NCBI RefSeq assembly: GCF_007785815.1
Contig: NZ_VNIM01000041.1
Location: forward strand, 1-33,451
Length of the DNA: 33,451 bases
DNA from: Alterirhizorhabdus solaris
GTDB taxonomy: Bacteria > Pseudomonadota > Alphaproteobacteria > Sphingomonadales > Sphingomonadaceae
Reading direction: 5' to 3'
Numbering within the stretch: the stretch's first letter is position 1; every line of letters begins with the position of its first letter. The position numbers were made by a program, and so were the translations under genes. Shown one piece after another: positions 1-8,599 of this stretch. Below the pieces are notes generated by a model that searched no databases, was not told the DNA's origin, and was given only the letters and a program-made list of their open reading frames with translations.

Positions 1-2
1 GC

Positions 3-371
3 CTCGCCCTGCCCGCCCCTCCCGGCGCGCTGGTGGTGGAAGGCGCCGGCGGCGTGCTGGTGCCGGTGACGCGGCAGTTGCTGTTCGCCGACCTGTTCGC
101 CCGCTGGCAGGCACCCGTGGTGCTGGTGGCCGGCACCGGCCTCGGCACGATCAACCACAGCCTGCTTTCGATCGAGGCGTTGCACACGCGCGGCGTACCG
201 CTGCTCGGCATCGCCTTTTCAGGCGAGGCGAACGAGGACAATGAGGCGACGATCGCCACGATCGGCGGAGTACGCCGGCTGGGCCGCCTGCCCCGGCTCG
301 ATCCGCTGGACGCCGCCACGCTCGCCGCCGCCTTCGCCACCCGTTTCGATCCTGGGGATTTCACCGCATGA
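3..371 (+). CDS. bioD: Dethiobiotin synthetase, C-terminal part (partial at window start)
   Basis: The reading frame is open from the first bases, so the start lies outside the window. BioD makes the ureido ring of dethiobiotin from 7,8-diaminononanoate, CO2 and ATP, the penultimate step of biotin synthesis in the cytosol. Visible are the [12 protein letters not shown] segment, which matches the conserved EGAGG motif of the P-loop amidoligase fold, then [22 protein letters not shown], the strand-helix typical of BioD (normally GLGCINHTLLT). The stop TGA overlaps the bioA start in ATGA, so the two are translationally coupled. The neighbouring bioA supports the call strongly. About half of the usual ~210-230 residues is present. 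Confidence 0.93.
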   Translation, partial: LALPAPPGALVVEGAGGVLVPVTRQLLFADLFARWQAPVVLVAGTGLGTINHSLLSIEALHTRGVPLLGIAFSGEANEDNEATIATIGGVRRLGRLPRLDPLDAATLAAAFATRFDPGDFTA

Positions 372-1618
372 CTTCGGCCGTCTGGCATCCGTTCACCCAG
401 CACGGGCTTGGCGAGCCGATCCCGCTCGTCACCCACGGCGAGGGCGCCGTGCTGCACACGGCGGACGGGCGACGGATCGTCGATGCGATCTCGTCTTGGT
501 GGGTGACGACGCACGGGCATCGCCACCCGCGCATCACCGCCGCCATCGCCCGACAGGCCGAGCGGCTGGACCAAGTGATCTTCGCCGGCTGGACGCACGA
601 GCCGGCCGAGCAACTGGCCGGCGCGCTGGTGCGACTCACCGGCGGCGGGATGCCGCATGTGTTCTACTCGGATTCCGGGTCCACCGCCGTGGAGGTCGCG
701 CTGAAGATGGCGTTGGGCTTCTGGCTCAACCGGGGGGAGCCGCGCCACCGCATCCTGACGCTGGAGCACGGCTATCATGGCGACACGATCGGCACGATGT
801 CGGTCGGCGCGCGGGGCGTGTTCAACCGGGCCTATGCGCCGCTGCTGTTCGACGTGGAGACGCTGCCCTTCCCCGCCGGCGATGGACAGAACACGCTGGA
901 CGCGCTGGAGACGGCCTGTCGCGCGGGGCCGGCGGCGCTGATCGTAGAGCCGCTGGTACTGGGCGCGGGGGGCATGCTGTTCTACCCCGCCGCCGTGCTG
1001 GCCCGGATGCGGGCGATCTGCTCGGCCCACGGCGTGCCCTTCATCGCCGACGAGGTGATGAGCGGCTGGGGGCGCACCGGCACGCTGTTCGCCTGTGAAC
1101 AGGCCGGGATCGTGCCCGACATCATGTGCGTCTCCAAAGGGCTGACCGGCGGCGTGGTGCCGCTGGCCGCGACGCTCGCCAGCGAGGCGATATATGACGC
1201 GCATCTGTCGGACGACCGCGCCACGATGCTGTTCCATTCGTCCAGCTACACCGCCAACCCGATCGCCTGCGCCGCAGCGCTCGCCAACATCGCCATCTGG
1301 GACGAGGAGCCGGTGCAGGCGCGGATCGAGACGCTGGCCGCCCGCCAGCAGGCGCGGCTGGATGCGTTGCCCGCCACCGTGCGCCATCGCCGCCGGCTGG
1401 GCACGATCGCCGCCTGTGCGCTCGGGCCGGCGGATGCGGGCTATCTCTCCGCGCTCGGCCCCGCGCTGCTCGCCTTCTTCCGCGAGCGCGACCTGCTGCT
1501 GCGCCCCCTCGGCGAGACGGTGTACGTGATGCCGCCCTATTGCATCAGCGAGGACGACCTCGACCACGTCTATGCCGCGATCGCCGAGGCGGCGGACCGC
1601 TTCGCCGGGGGGATCTAG
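368..1618 (+). CDS. bioA: Adenosylmethionine-8-amino-7-oxononanoate aminotransferase
   Basis: 416 residues, normal for BioA. This class III PLP aminotransferase moves the amino group of S-adenosylmethionine to KAPA, giving 7,8-diaminopelargonate for biotin. Visible are the N-terminal WHPFTQ motif that distinguishes BioA from other class III enzymes, [13 protein letters not shown], the PLP-contacting aspartate at about residue 228 in [13 protein letters not shown], and the PLP lysine at about residue 257 in CVSKGLTGG. The start is fixed by the ATGA overlap with bioD. It is the last gene of a plus-strand biotin operon. Its TAG stop interlocks with the stop of the convergent HAD gene (bases 1615-1618, CTAG), leaving no room for a terminator between them. 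Confidence 0.96.
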   Translation: MTSAVWHPFTQHGLGEPIPLVTHGEGAVLHTADGRRIVDAISSWWVTTHGHRHPRITAAIARQAERLDQVIFAGWTHEPAEQLAGALVRLTGGGMPHVFYSDSGSTAVEVALKMALGFWLNRGEPRHRILTLEHGYHGDTIGTMSVGARGVFNRAYAPLLFDVETLPFPAGDGQNTLDALETACRAGPAALIVEPLVLGAGGMLFYPAAVLARMRAICSAHGVPFIADEVMSGWGRTGTLFACEQAGIVPDIMCVSKGLTGGVVPLAATLASEAIYDAHLSDDRATMLFHSSSYTANPIACAAALANIAIWDEEPVQARIETLAARQQARLDALPATVRHRRRLGTIAACALGPADAGYLSALGPALLAFFRERDLLLRPLGETVYVMPPYCISEDDLDHVYAAIAEAADRFAGGI

Positions 1619-2283
1619 CCCCCCGCCAGCGGCGACGCATCGATCCGGGCGAGCAGGTCCGCCACGTCGCGATAGACCGCGACCACGCCCGCCTCGCGCA
1701 GCACCTCGTCGGTGAAGCCACCGGACAGGACGCCGATGGCGCGGATGCCCGCGCGGCGGGCGGCGATGGCGTCATAGGGTGTATCGCCGATCACGATCGC
1801 CTGTTCCGCCGCCACACCGGCCGCTTCCAGCGCGGCACTGAAGATGTCCGGGTCGGGCTTCGATTTCTCGGCATCGTCCTTGCTGGTACGGTGATCGACG
1901 ATCCCCTCCGCCTCGAGCAGCGCGACATAATGATCGACCTCCTCCCCGCCCGCAGACGACGCGAGCGTCGCCTTCGCCCCGAGCCGCCTCACCGCAAGCA
2001 GCAGGTCGCGTGCGCCGGGAAACGGCACCACGCGGGCCATATAGTCCGCCTTGAACAGCGTGCCGTGCCGCCCGGACAGTCGCTCCTGCGTCGCCTCGTC
2101 CACGCCCGGCAGCAGCGCCGGCACGAAATTATCGCCGCCCTTGCCGATCTGGTCGTGGATCGCCTGGCGCGGCAGCACGTGGCCCGCCTCGCGGAACACG
2201 CGGTCCCAGGCATCGATATGCAGATCGTTGCTGTTCACCAGCGTGCCGTCCAGATCGAACAGGACGGCCTTCAGTTTCACCAT
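1615..2283 (-). CDS. HAD-superfamily hydrolase, phosphoglycolate phosphatase-like
   Basis: 222 residues, cytosolic. HAD motif I is DLDGT with the nucleophile Asp10 and acid/base Asp12. A four-helix cap follows (about residues 16-85). Motif II is the serine of LASSAG, the lysine is in KSKPDPDIF, and motif III is VIGDTPYDA. This is the Gph/beta-phosphoglucomutase-like subfamily I layout, and the substrate cannot be read from sequence. The start ATG is preceded by AAGGGG about 7 nt upstream on the minus strand, a good ribosome binding site. It converges on bioA with overlapping stops and diverges from the L,D-transpeptidase gene, so it is probably monocistronic. Confidence 0.88.
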   Translation of the reverse strand: MVKLKAVLFDLDGTLVNSNDLHIDAWDRVFREAGHVLPRQAIHDQIGKGGDNFVPALLPGVDEATQERLSGRHGTLFKADYMARVVPFPGARDLLLAVRRLGAKATLASSAGGEEVDHYVALLEAEGIVDHRTSKDDAEKSKPDPDIFSAALEAAGVAAEQAIVIGDTPYDAIAARRAGIRAIGVLSGGFTDEVLREAGVVAVYRDVADLLARIDASPLAGG

Positions 2284-2441
2284 GGTTCACCCCTTGTCAT
2301 GGCGTCCCAACGCAGGAAGACGCGGGATCGTCGCGTTAACCGCCTTCGTCGCCGATCGTCCCGCCCCGGCACGCGGTGGATCACCCCCTGTTCGCTCGCC
2401 CCGTTTCGCGGCATGACAGGCGCTGGATCGTGGAGCATGGC

Positions 2442-3107
2442 ATGACGGGTGGATTCGGAGGAGCGGCGCTGCGGATGACGGGCCGGCTGCTCGTCGGCGG
2501 GGCGGTGCTGGCCGGCGCGACGCACATGCTCGCCCCCGTCGCACAGGCGCCCGTCGTCGCCGCGGCGCCGGCACCCCGAACCGCGCCGGCGTCCGTTCCG
2601 GCCACGCCGCCCCGCCCGATGGCCGCCGTCGCCACGGCGGTGGATGCTCCGTTCGTCGTCAAGCGCATCATGACGCTCGACGGCCCGCTGCGCCACGGGG
2701 GCTATGCGTGGGACGAGACGGGCGTGCCGCAGGGGCCGCTCGTCGTCACCGTCGATATCGCCGCCGAGGTGATCTCGGTCTTCCGCGACGGTTACGAAAT
2801 CGGCACCGCCGCGATCGTCTATGGCGCGGGCAACAAACCCACCCCGCTCGGCACCTTCGCGATCAGCCAGAAGGACGCGAATCACGTCTCCAGCCTGTAC
2901 GATGCGCCGATGCCGTACATGATGCGGCTGACCAGCGACGGCGTGGCCATCCACGGCAGCCTCGTCGAGTGGAACGCGGCGACGCACGGCTGCATCGGCG
3001 TGCCGACGCCGTTCGCCAAGCTGCTGTTCGGCCAGGCGAAGCTGGGCGACCGCGTCATCATCACCAACGGCAAGCGGCTGGCATTGGGGCAAGCGATCAC
3101 CACCTGA
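2442..3107 (+). CDS. Exported L,D-transpeptidase (YkuD-fold) family protein
   Basis: 221 residues from the chosen ATG, which has GGAG 6 nt upstream. ATG 2475 with a GGAGGAG about 11 nt before it is a real alternative; an upstream in-frame ATG at 2376 lacks a site. The N-terminus is a signal or anchor segment (GRLLVGGAVLAGATHMLA), then a Pro/Ala-rich linker, then a YkuD domain from about residue 80 (PLVVTVDIAAEVISVFRDG). Catalytic residues are visible: His171 in AIHGS and Cys184 in THGCIG. Family members cross-link meso-diaminopimelate residues in peptidoglycan or attach lipoproteins. The Arg that often follows in GCxR is Gly here, so activity is likely but not certain. Confidence 0.85.
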   Translation: MTGGFGGAALRMTGRLLVGGAVLAGATHMLAPVAQAPVVAAAPAPRTAPASVPATPPRPMAAVATAVDAPFVVKRIMTLDGPLRHGGYAWDETGVPQGPLVVTVDIAAEVISVFRDGYEIGTAAIVYGAGNKPTPLGTFAISQKDANHVSSLYDAPMPYMMRLTSDGVAIHGSLVEWNAATHGCIGVPTPFAKLLFGQAKLGDRVIITNGKRLALGQAITT

Positions 3108-3108
3108 T

Positions 3109-3125
3109 CCGGGTGCCTGACCCGG
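3109..3125 (+). terminator. Short GC hairpin after the transpeptidase gene
   Basis: CCGGGT and ACCCGG form a perfect 6-bp stem with a 5-nt loop, starting 2 nt after the TGA. There is no T-tract, so it is at best a weak or Rho-assisted terminator. Confidence 0.25.
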
Positions 3126-3182
3126 GCATCTGATCCCGGCCGTCTGCCGCCAGCAAGGTGGACGCGACGTGCCCCGCCGGGC

Positions 3183-4124
3183 ATGGTCGCGCTTATGCCC
3201 CCCATCCTCGTCCTCTCCGGCCTCTCCAAGACCTACGCCGGTGGTCATGTCGCGCTCGACTCGGTCGACCTGGAGATCCGGCGCGGCGAGATCTTCGCGC
3301 TGCTCGGCCCCAACGGCGCCGGCAAGACGACGCTGATCGGCGCCGTCTGCGGGCTCGTACGGCCCACCGGCGGCACGATCACGGTGGACGGCGTCGATGC
3401 GATCCGTGAGCCGCGACAGGTCCGCGCGCGCATCGGCCTCGTGCCGCAGGAACTGTCGACCGACATGTTCGAGCATGTCGCGCACACCGTCGGCTTCTCG
3501 CGCGGCCTGTTCGGCAAGCGGCGGGATGACGCGGTGGTCGAGCGGGTGCTGCGTTCGCTGTCGCTATGGGACAAGCGCGACGCCAAGATCATGGAGCTTT
3601 CGGGCGGCATGAAGCGCCGCGTGCTGATCGCCAAGGCGCTAGCGCACGAGCCGGACATCCTGTTCCTCGACGAGCCGACCGCCGGCGTGGACGTGGAACT
3701 GCGCCGCGACATGTGGAAGCTGATCGGCGCGCTGCGCGATTCCGGCGTCACCATCATCCTGACGACGCATTATATCGAGGAAGCCGAGGAGATGGCCGAC
3801 CGCATCGGCGTGATTGACAAGGGCCGCATCATCCTCGTCGAGGAGAAGCAGACGCTGCTCGCCAAGCTGGGCCGTACCGAGGCGCGCTTCACCCTCGCCG
3901 CACCGATGACCGCGCTGCCCGCCGACCTGGCCGACTGGCCACTGGCGCTGGAAGACGACGGCGGCACGCTGCGCTACACCATCACCGCCGCCGAGACCGA
4001 GACGCGCGGGCTGGCGGCGCTGGTCCGCCGGCTGGACGCGCTGGGCGTGGATTACCGCACGCTGGATGCGCGGCGCAGTTCGCTCGAGGACATCTTCGTC
4101 GATCTGGTGGAGAAGGGCGCATGA
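3183..4124 (+). CDS. ABC-2 type transporter, ATP-binding subunit
   Basis: 313 residues. The nucleotide-binding domain covers about residues 9-230: Walker [11 protein letters not shown]-loop LVPQE, signature ELSGGMKRR, Walker [13 protein letters not shown] and H-loop TTH. The C-terminal ~75 residues form the extra domain common in exporter ATPases of the YadG/CcmA/DrrA group. It overlaps the permease gene by 4 nt (ATGA), so the pair forms one exporter. Substrate unknown; YadG/YadH-type pairs are the closest recognisable relatives. The start is uncertain: ATG 3183 and ATG 3195 (protein beginning MPPILVL) both lack a convincing ribosome binding site, and homologues often begin near the second. 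Confidence 0.9.
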   Translation: MVALMPPILVLSGLSKTYAGGHVALDSVDLEIRRGEIFALLGPNGAGKTTLIGAVCGLVRPTGGTITVDGVDAIREPRQVRARIGLVPQELSTDMFEHVAHTVGFSRGLFGKRRDDAVVERVLRSLSLWDKRDAKIMELSGGMKRRVLIAKALAHEPDILFLDEPTAGVDVELRRDMWKLIGALRDSGVTIILTTHYIEEAEEMADRIGVIDKGRIILVEEKQTLLAKLGRTEARFTLAAPMTALPADLADWPLALEDDGGTLRYTITAAETETRGLAALVRRLDALGVDYRTLDARRSSLEDIFVDLVEKGA

Positions 4125-4882
4125 ACTGGACCGCCGTCCGCGCACTGTACATGTTCGAACTGGCGCGCACGTGGCGCACCTTGTTCCAGAGCATCCTGAC
4201 GCCGGTGCTCACCACCTCGCTCTACTTCGTCGTGTTCGGTTCGGCCATCGGCAGCCGGATGGAGACGATCGGCGGGGGCAGCTATGGTGCGTTCATCATC
4301 CCCGGGCTGATGCTGCTGACGATCCTGTCGGAGAGCATCGCCAACGCCTCGTTCGGCATCTATCTGCCGCGCTTCACCGGCACGATCTACGAGTTGCTGT
4401 CAGCGCCGGTGGGGGTGGCCGAAACGCTGCTCGGCTATGTCGGCGCGGCGGCGACGAAATCGGTGATCCTTGCGCTCATCATCCTCGGCACGGCCCGCTG
4501 CTTCGTGCCGTTCGAGATCGTGCATCCGTTCTGGGCAGCGGGCTTCCTGCTGCTGATCGCGGTGAGCTTCTGCCTGTTCGGCTTCATCCTGGGGCTGTGG
4601 GCGGACGGGTTCGAGAAACTGCAGGTGGTGCCGCTGATGGTGGTGACGCCGCTGACCTTCCTCGGCGGCACCTTCTACTCGATCGACATGCTGCCCGAGC
4701 CGTGGCGCACGATCACCCTGTTCAACCCGATCGTATACCTCGTCAGCGGCCTGCGGTGGGCCTTTTACGGCACGGCCGACATCAACATCGCGGTAAGCGC
4801 GGGGCTGACGCTGGCGTTCATGGCGGCGTGCATCGTGGCGATCGCCTGGATCTTCCGCACCGGCTATCGCCTGCGGACCTGA
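4121..4882 (+). CDS. ABC-2 type transporter, permease subunit
   Basis: 253 residues, an integral inner-membrane protein with about six hydrophobic segments, for example [35 protein letters not shown] and [17 protein letters not shown]. The ABC-2 signature region is around [20 protein letters not shown] and [14 protein letters not shown], which matches the YadH/NodJ permease family. It starts inside the end of the ATPase gene (ATGA), giving translational coupling and a 1:1 partner. It is probably a lipid, polysaccharide or drug exporter; the substrate cannot be assigned. Confidence 0.91.
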   Translation: MNWTAVRALYMFELARTWRTLFQSILTPVLTTSLYFVVFGSAIGSRMETIGGGSYGAFIIPGLMLLTILSESIANASFGIYLPRFTGTIYELLSAPVGVAETLLGYVGAAATKSVILALIILGTARCFVPFEIVHPFWAAGFLLLIAVSFCLFGFILGLWADGFEKLQVVPLMVVTPLTFLGGTFYSIDMLPEPWRTITLFNPIVYLVSGLRWAFYGTADINIAVSAGLTLAFMAACIVAIAWIFRTGYRLRT

Positions 4883-4935
4883 GCGGGCGGTAGCGCCTGT
4901 TCGGCCTGGTAGCGCTCGGCCTCTTCTCTGGCGGC

Positions 4936-5085
4936 ATGCTTGCGTATGGCCCGACGACCGGTACGATGCCCGGGGGATCCTATGGCGCTCGGCGTTCCGA
5001 AAGCCCGAAGGTCTTCCGGTTGTACGGGACCATCTGGGCTTCTCTCGCCATCATCTGCCTGATCGGTGTGTCGAGAGCGATTTGA
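4936..5085 (+). CDS. Candidate small membrane protein (49 aa from ATG; possibly longer)
   Basis: Not a recognised family. An open frame runs from a TAG at 4891 to the TGA at 5083-5085. From ATG 4936 it encodes 49 residues. A polar Gly/Arg-rich part (MPGGSYGARRSESPKVFR) is followed by one convincing transmembrane segment (LYGTIWASLAIICLIGV) and a short basic tail. The in-frame codons before the ATG also read as hydrophobic (LFGLVALGLFSGG), so the real gene may start at a CTG near 4897 or be a truncated relic. No good ribosome binding site is seen. It lies 53 nt after the ABC permease stop on the same strand. The composition is unlike random GC-rich sequence, which is the main support. Confidence 0.35.
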   Translation: MLAYGPTTGTMPGGSYGARRSESPKVFRLYGTIWASLAIICLIGVSRAI

Positions 5086-5109
5086 TTTCGCACGGCTCTC
5101 CTCCTTGGC

Positions 5110-5188
5110 GTCACCCCGGCACACGCTGGACTCTCCGGGATCGGAGGTTCCGCACTCCTCACGAGAACCCAGCGTGCGCTGGGACGAC
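5110..5188. repeat. Inverted-repeat element (REP/MITE-like)
   Basis: Arms at 5110-5129 and 5169-5188 are inverted copies matching at about 16 of 20 positions (CCCCGGCACACGCTGG against CCAGCGTGCGCTGGG). The 39-bp centre holds a smaller perfect hairpin, CTCCG-GGAT-CGGAG, at 5133-5146. No open frame of note crosses it. The structure is that of a dispersed intergenic repeat, but no second copy was seen in this window. Confidence 0.5.
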
Positions 5189-5288
5189 GGAGTTGGGGGC
5201 AGGACGGCGATGGTCAGAGGTTGCGCTGCGTGCCTTAGGACCACCGCCTGCCTGCATCGTCATCGCCGCCCCGGCTGCAAGGGCCATG

Positions 5289-5318
5289 AAAAAAGGCCCG
5301 CGAGTCGCCTCGCGAGCC
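5289..5318 (-). terminator. Rho-independent terminator of the pnt operon
   Basis: Read on the minus strand, GGCTCGCGA and TCGCGGGCC form a 9-bp stem with one G-T pair and a 6-nt loop, followed at once by TTTTTT. It lies 27 nt after the pntB stop, in the right orientation. This is the cleanest intrinsic terminator in the window. Confidence 0.88.
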
Positions 5319-5345
5319 TCTTGTCGTCGTTCGGCACGTCCGGCC

Positions 5346-6812
5346 TCAGTGCGCGATGGCCTTGACGATATCGTCGACCATCTTCTTCGCGTCGGCCAGC
5401 AACATCATCGTGTTGTCCATGTAGAACACATCGTTGTCGACGCCGGCATAGCCCACGCCGCCCATCGAACGCTTGATGAACAGCACCGTCTTGGCCTTTT
5501 CCACGTCCAGCACGGGCATGCCGTAGATCGGCGAGGTCTTGTCGGTCTTGGCGGCCGGGTTGGTCACGTCGTTGGCGCCGATCACGAAGGCCACGTCGGT
5601 CTGCGCGAACTCGCCGTTGATGTCCTCCAGCTCGAACACCTCGTCATAGGGCACGTTGGCCTCGGCCAGCAGCACGTTCATGTGGCCGGGCATGCGGCCG
5701 GCGACGGGGTGGATGGCGTATTTCACCTTCACCCCCTCCTTCTTGAGGAGGTCGCCCATCTCGCGCAGCGCGTGTTGCGCCTGCGCCACCGCCATGCCGT
5801 AACCCGGCACGATGATGACCTGTTCGGCCTGCTTCATCAGGAACGCGGCGTCCTCGGCCGATCCGCGCTTCCACGGCCGGTCGACGGCGCTGCCGCCCCC
5901 GGCGCTTGCCGTATCGCCGCCGAAGCCGCCGGCGATCACCGAGATGAAACTGCGGTTCATCGCCTTGCACATGATGTAGCTGAGGATCGCGCCCGACGAA
6001 CCCACCAGCGCGCCGGTGATGATCATCGCCGAGTTGTGCAGGGTGAAGCCCATCGCGGCCGCGGCCCAGCCCGAATAGCTGTTCAGCATCGAGACGACGA
6101 CGGGCATGTCCGCCCCGCCGATCGGGATGATGAGCAGGAAGCCGATGACGAACGACAGCGCGGTGATGACGAAGAACACCGTCGGGCTCTGATCAGTCAG
6201 GAAGTAGGCGACCAGCCCGAGGATGGCGGCCAGCAGGCCGATGTTGATGACGTGCCGGCCCGGCAGCATGATCGGCTTGCCGCCCATGTTGCCGTTGAGC
6301 TTGAGGAAGGCGATGACCGACCCCGAGAAGGTGATCGCGCCGATCGCGACGCCAAGGCCCATCTCGATCCGGCTGACGCGCAGGATCTCGCCGGTGGCGG
6401 GATCGAGGATGCCGAACGCCGCCGGGTTCAGATAGGCGGCCACCGCCACCAGCACGGCGGCCATGCCGACGAGCGAGTGGAAGGCGGCAACGAGCTGCGG
6501 CATGTCCGTCATGGCGATGCGCTTGGCGGTGACGAAGCCGATCGCGCCGCCGATGGCGATGGCGATGGCGATTTCGATCAGGCCGGTGCCGTGCAGGATC
6601 AGAGTCGTCACGACGGCGATCAGCATGCCGATCATGCCGAAGCGATTGCCCCGCCGCGAGCTGGTGGGGCTGGAAAGCCCGCGCAGCGCAAGGATGAAAA
6701 GCACGCCCGAGATGAGGTAGGCGAGGCCCGCCCAACTCGGCACGGACAGATGTTCGGCGACCGCGGGCGCCATGCCCACCGGCATCGCGTCGGTGGCGTG
6801 TTCGTAATTCAT
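5346..6812 (-). CDS. pntB: NAD(P) transhydrogenase subunit beta
   Basis: 488 residues. The first ~300 are very hydrophobic (domain II, many transmembrane helices, starting AGLAYLISGVLFILALRGLSS). The C-terminal ~180 form the NADP(H)-binding domain III, seen in VIIVPGYGMAVAQAQ, KYAIHPVAGRMPGHMNVLLAEA, VIGANDVTNPAA and the end RSMGGVGYAGVDN. With PntA it couples hydride transfer between NADH and NADP+ to proton re-entry across the inner membrane and supplies NADPH. It is the last gene of the operon, 46 nt after pntA2, with a strong terminator behind it. Confidence 0.97.
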   Translation of the reverse strand: MNYEHATDAMPVGMAPAVAEHLSVPSWAGLAYLISGVLFILALRGLSSPTSSRRGNRFGMIGMLIAVVTTLILHGTGLIEIAIAIAIGGAIGFVTAKRIAMTDMPQLVAAFHSLVGMAAVLVAVAAYLNPAAFGILDPATGEILRVSRIEMGLGVAIGAITFSGSVIAFLKLNGNMGGKPIMLPGRHVINIGLLAAILGLVAYFLTDQSPTVFFVITALSFVIGFLLIIPIGGADMPVVVSMLNSYSGWAAAAMGFTLHNSAMIITGALVGSSGAILSYIMCKAMNRSFISVIAGGFGGDTASAGGGSAVDRPWKRGSAEDAAFLMKQAEQVIIVPGYGMAVAQAQHALREMGDLLKKEGVKVKYAIHPVAGRMPGHMNVLLAEANVPYDEVFELEDINGEFAQTDVAFVIGANDVTNPAAKTDKTSPIYGMPVLDVEKAKTVLFIKRSMGGVGYAGVDNDVFYMDNTMMLLADAKKMVDDIVKAIAH

Positions 6813-6858
6813 CGGTTCAGTCCCCCCGGCCGACGGGCGTCAAGGTGAGCCATGCGGC

Positions 6859-7146
6859 TCAACCCTTGCGCTCCTTCTTCTTGTACATGGCGAGCATCCG
6901 CTCGGTGACGGCGAAACCGCCGAAGATGTTCACGCTGGCGAACACGACGGCGATCAGCCCGAGATATTTCGACGTGGCCGAACCCGGTGCCGCCGAGGCG
7001 ATCAGCGCGCCGACGATGATGACCGACGAGATCGCGTTCGTCACCGCCATCAGCGGCGTGTGGAGTGCCGGCGTGACCGACCAGACGACGTAGAAGCCGA
7101 TGAAGCAGGCCAATACGAAGATCGACAGGATCGATATGAAGTCCAT
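6859..7146 (-). CDS. pntA2: NAD(P) transhydrogenase subunit alpha, membrane part
   Basis: 95 residues with three hydrophobic segments (ILSIFVLACFIGFYVVW, ISSVIIVGALIASAA, LGLIAVVFASVNIFGGFAV) and a basic tail MYKKKERKG. In E. coli this part is the C-terminal half of PntA. Here, as in Rhodospirillum rubrum and other alphaproteobacteria, it is a separate subunit carrying part of the proton channel. It sits between pntA1 (45 nt upstream) and pntB (46 nt downstream), all on the minus strand. Confidence 0.93.
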   Translation of the reverse strand: MDFISILSIFVLACFIGFYVVWSVTPALHTPLMAVTNAISSVIIVGALIASAAPGSATSKYLGLIAVVFASVNIFGGFAVTERMLAMYKKKERKG

Positions 7147-7191
7147 GTGCCCGCCCCTAGTGATTATGTTCGTTGTCGCGCGTCGCGCGGA

Positions 7192-8313
7192 TCATCCCAG
7201 CAGCCGCGCGTTGACGACCTTGCCACCCTGCGTCAGCCGCACAGCGTCGCCGATTTCGGCGTCGAGCACGGGACCGCCCTTTTCCTTGTCCCAGAAGGCG
7301 GACAGGAAGTTGAACAGGTTGCGCGAGAACAGCGCCGAGGCATCCGCCGCCAGCCGCGAGGCGACGTTGCGATGGCCGACGATCTTGACGCCATGGCGCT
7401 CGACCACCTCGCCGGCGACCGCGCCCTCCACGTTGCCGCCGCTCTCGACCGCCAGATCGACGATCACCGAGCCCGGCCGCATCGAGGCGATCTGCGCATC
7501 CGAGATCAGGCGCGGCGCGGGCCGGCCCGGGATCAGCGCCGTGGTGATGACGATATCCTGCTTGGCGATGTGCGACGACACCAGCTCGGCCTGCGCCTTC
7601 TGGTAATCCTCCGACATCTCGGTGGCGTAGCCGCCCGAACCCTCGCCCTCGATGCCCTTCACATTCTCCACGAAGATCGGCTTGGCGCCGAGCGACTGGA
7701 TCTGCTCCTTGGTGGCGGAGCGGACGTCGGTGGCGGACACCTGCGCGCCCAGCCGGCGCGCCGTGGCGATCGCCTGGAGGCCGGCGACGCCGACGCCCAT
7801 CACGAACACGCGCGCGGCCGACACCGTGCCCGCCGCCGTCATCATCATCGGAAAGGCGCGGCCATACTCTCCGGCCGCGTCCAGCACCGCCTTGTAGCCC
7901 GACAAGTTCGACTGCGACGACAGGATGTCCATCGACTGCGCGCGGGTGATGCGCGGCATGAACTCCATCGCCAGCGCCTCGATCCCGGCAGCGGCATAGC
8001 CATCCACGCGGGCGCGATCACCGAAGGGATTGAGCCCCGCCGCCAGCCATGCCCCCGGCTTGGCACCGGACAGCGAATCGGGGTCCGGCCCCTGCACGCC
8101 GAAGATGATGTCCGCGCCCGCCAGCGTGGCGGCGCGATCGCCTACCGTGGCGCCGGCATCGCGATAGGCCTGATCGGCGATCGACGCGGTCTCGCCGGCG
8201 CCCGCCTCCACGGCCATCGTGGCGCCGAGGCCGATGAATTTCTTGACCGTCTCCGGCGTGGCAGAAACGCGACGCTCGCCCGGCGTCATCTCCTTGAGGA
8301 CTGCGATCTTCAC
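7192..8313 (-). CDS. pntA1: NAD(P) transhydrogenase subunit alpha, NAD-binding part
   Basis: 373 residues, soluble domain I. The N-terminal alanine dehydrogenase/PNT half begins KIAVLKEMTPGERRVSATPETV. The Rossmann motif is VMGVGVAGLQAIATARRLGA with the strand-end acid in ATDVR, and QSNLSGYKAV is the conserved loop that contacts domain III. It binds NAD(H) in the cytosol and passes hydride to PntB. The start codon is GTG (minus strand, 8313-8311), 6 nt after the stop of the oxidase subunit IV gene, so the two are cotranscribed. Confidence 0.95.
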   Translation of the reverse strand: MKIAVLKEMTPGERRVSATPETVKKFIGLGATMAVEAGAGETASIADQAYRDAGATVGDRAATLAGADIIFGVQGPDPDSLSGAKPGAWLAAGLNPFGDRARVDGYAAAGIEALAMEFMPRITRAQSMDILSSQSNLSGYKAVLDAAGEYGRAFPMMMTAAGTVSAARVFVMGVGVAGLQAIATARRLGAQVSATDVRSATKEQIQSLGAKPIFVENVKGIEGEGSGGYATEMSEDYQKAQAELVSSHIAKQDIVITTALIPGRPAPRLISDAQIASMRPGSVIVDLAVESGGNVEGAVAGEVVERHGVKIVGHRNVASRLAADASALFSRNLFNFLSAFWDKEKGGPVLDAEIGDAVRLTQGGKVVNARLLG

Positions 8314-8319
8314 GGCCGG

Positions 8320-8448
8320 TCAGTTCGCGATCAGGAGGACGACGATGGCAGCGACGACGACCGAAACCGCCGTACCGACCTTCAGGAGCGTGATGAAGCC
8401 CGAGTAGGTGCCCTCGTGAGCCTTCAGCTCCATCTTGTTTCCGGCCAT
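8320..8448 (-). CDS. aa3-type cytochrome c oxidase subunit IV
   Basis: 42 residues with one transmembrane helix (VGTAVSVVVAAIVVLLIA), preceded by the family-typical MELKAHEGTYSGFITLLK. The small bacterial subunit IV binds the aa3 oxidase core in the inner membrane; its precise role is unclear. The ATG at 8448 was preferred over longer frames because AGGGGA lies about 6-7 nt upstream and homologues have about this length. It leads the pnt operon. A possible promoter is TTGCCG (8495-8500) and GATAAT (8470-8475) on the minus strand, but the spacing of 19 is long. Confidence 0.85.
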   Translation of the reverse strand: MAGNKMELKAHEGTYSGFITLLKVGTAVSVVVAAIVVLLIAN

Positions 8449-8599
8449 GTCCGATCCCCTCTTAACGCAATTATCGAGTCCTCTAGCCTCACCCCGGCAA
8501 TGCCTCAAGTAGCGATGGCCGCATTTGTCCTATGTGATTTAATCGTGCTTTTACCGGCGGGGGCTAGAGAAGCTGTGCCGAAAGGGTACATTCGGGGGA

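Noticed and set aside
4864-5244. A minus-strand frame of 126 codons over the gap after the ABC permease
   Set aside because: It crosses the inverted repeat and reads as repeat-derived sequence. The plus-strand small membrane protein reading is more protein-like.
6540-6575. Tandem GATGGC-like micro-repeat within pntB
   Set aside because: It encodes an Ile-Ala-Ile-Ala run in a membrane helix of PntB, so protein constraint explains it.
5082-6848. A 588-codon open frame opposite pntB
   Set aside because: The product is low-complexity (His/Asp/Arg-rich), while the opposite strand encodes an unmistakable PntB.
8449-8599. A sigma-54 -24/-12 promoter in the gap before the activator gene
   Set aside because: TGGCCGC is present but no GC follows at the required spacing.
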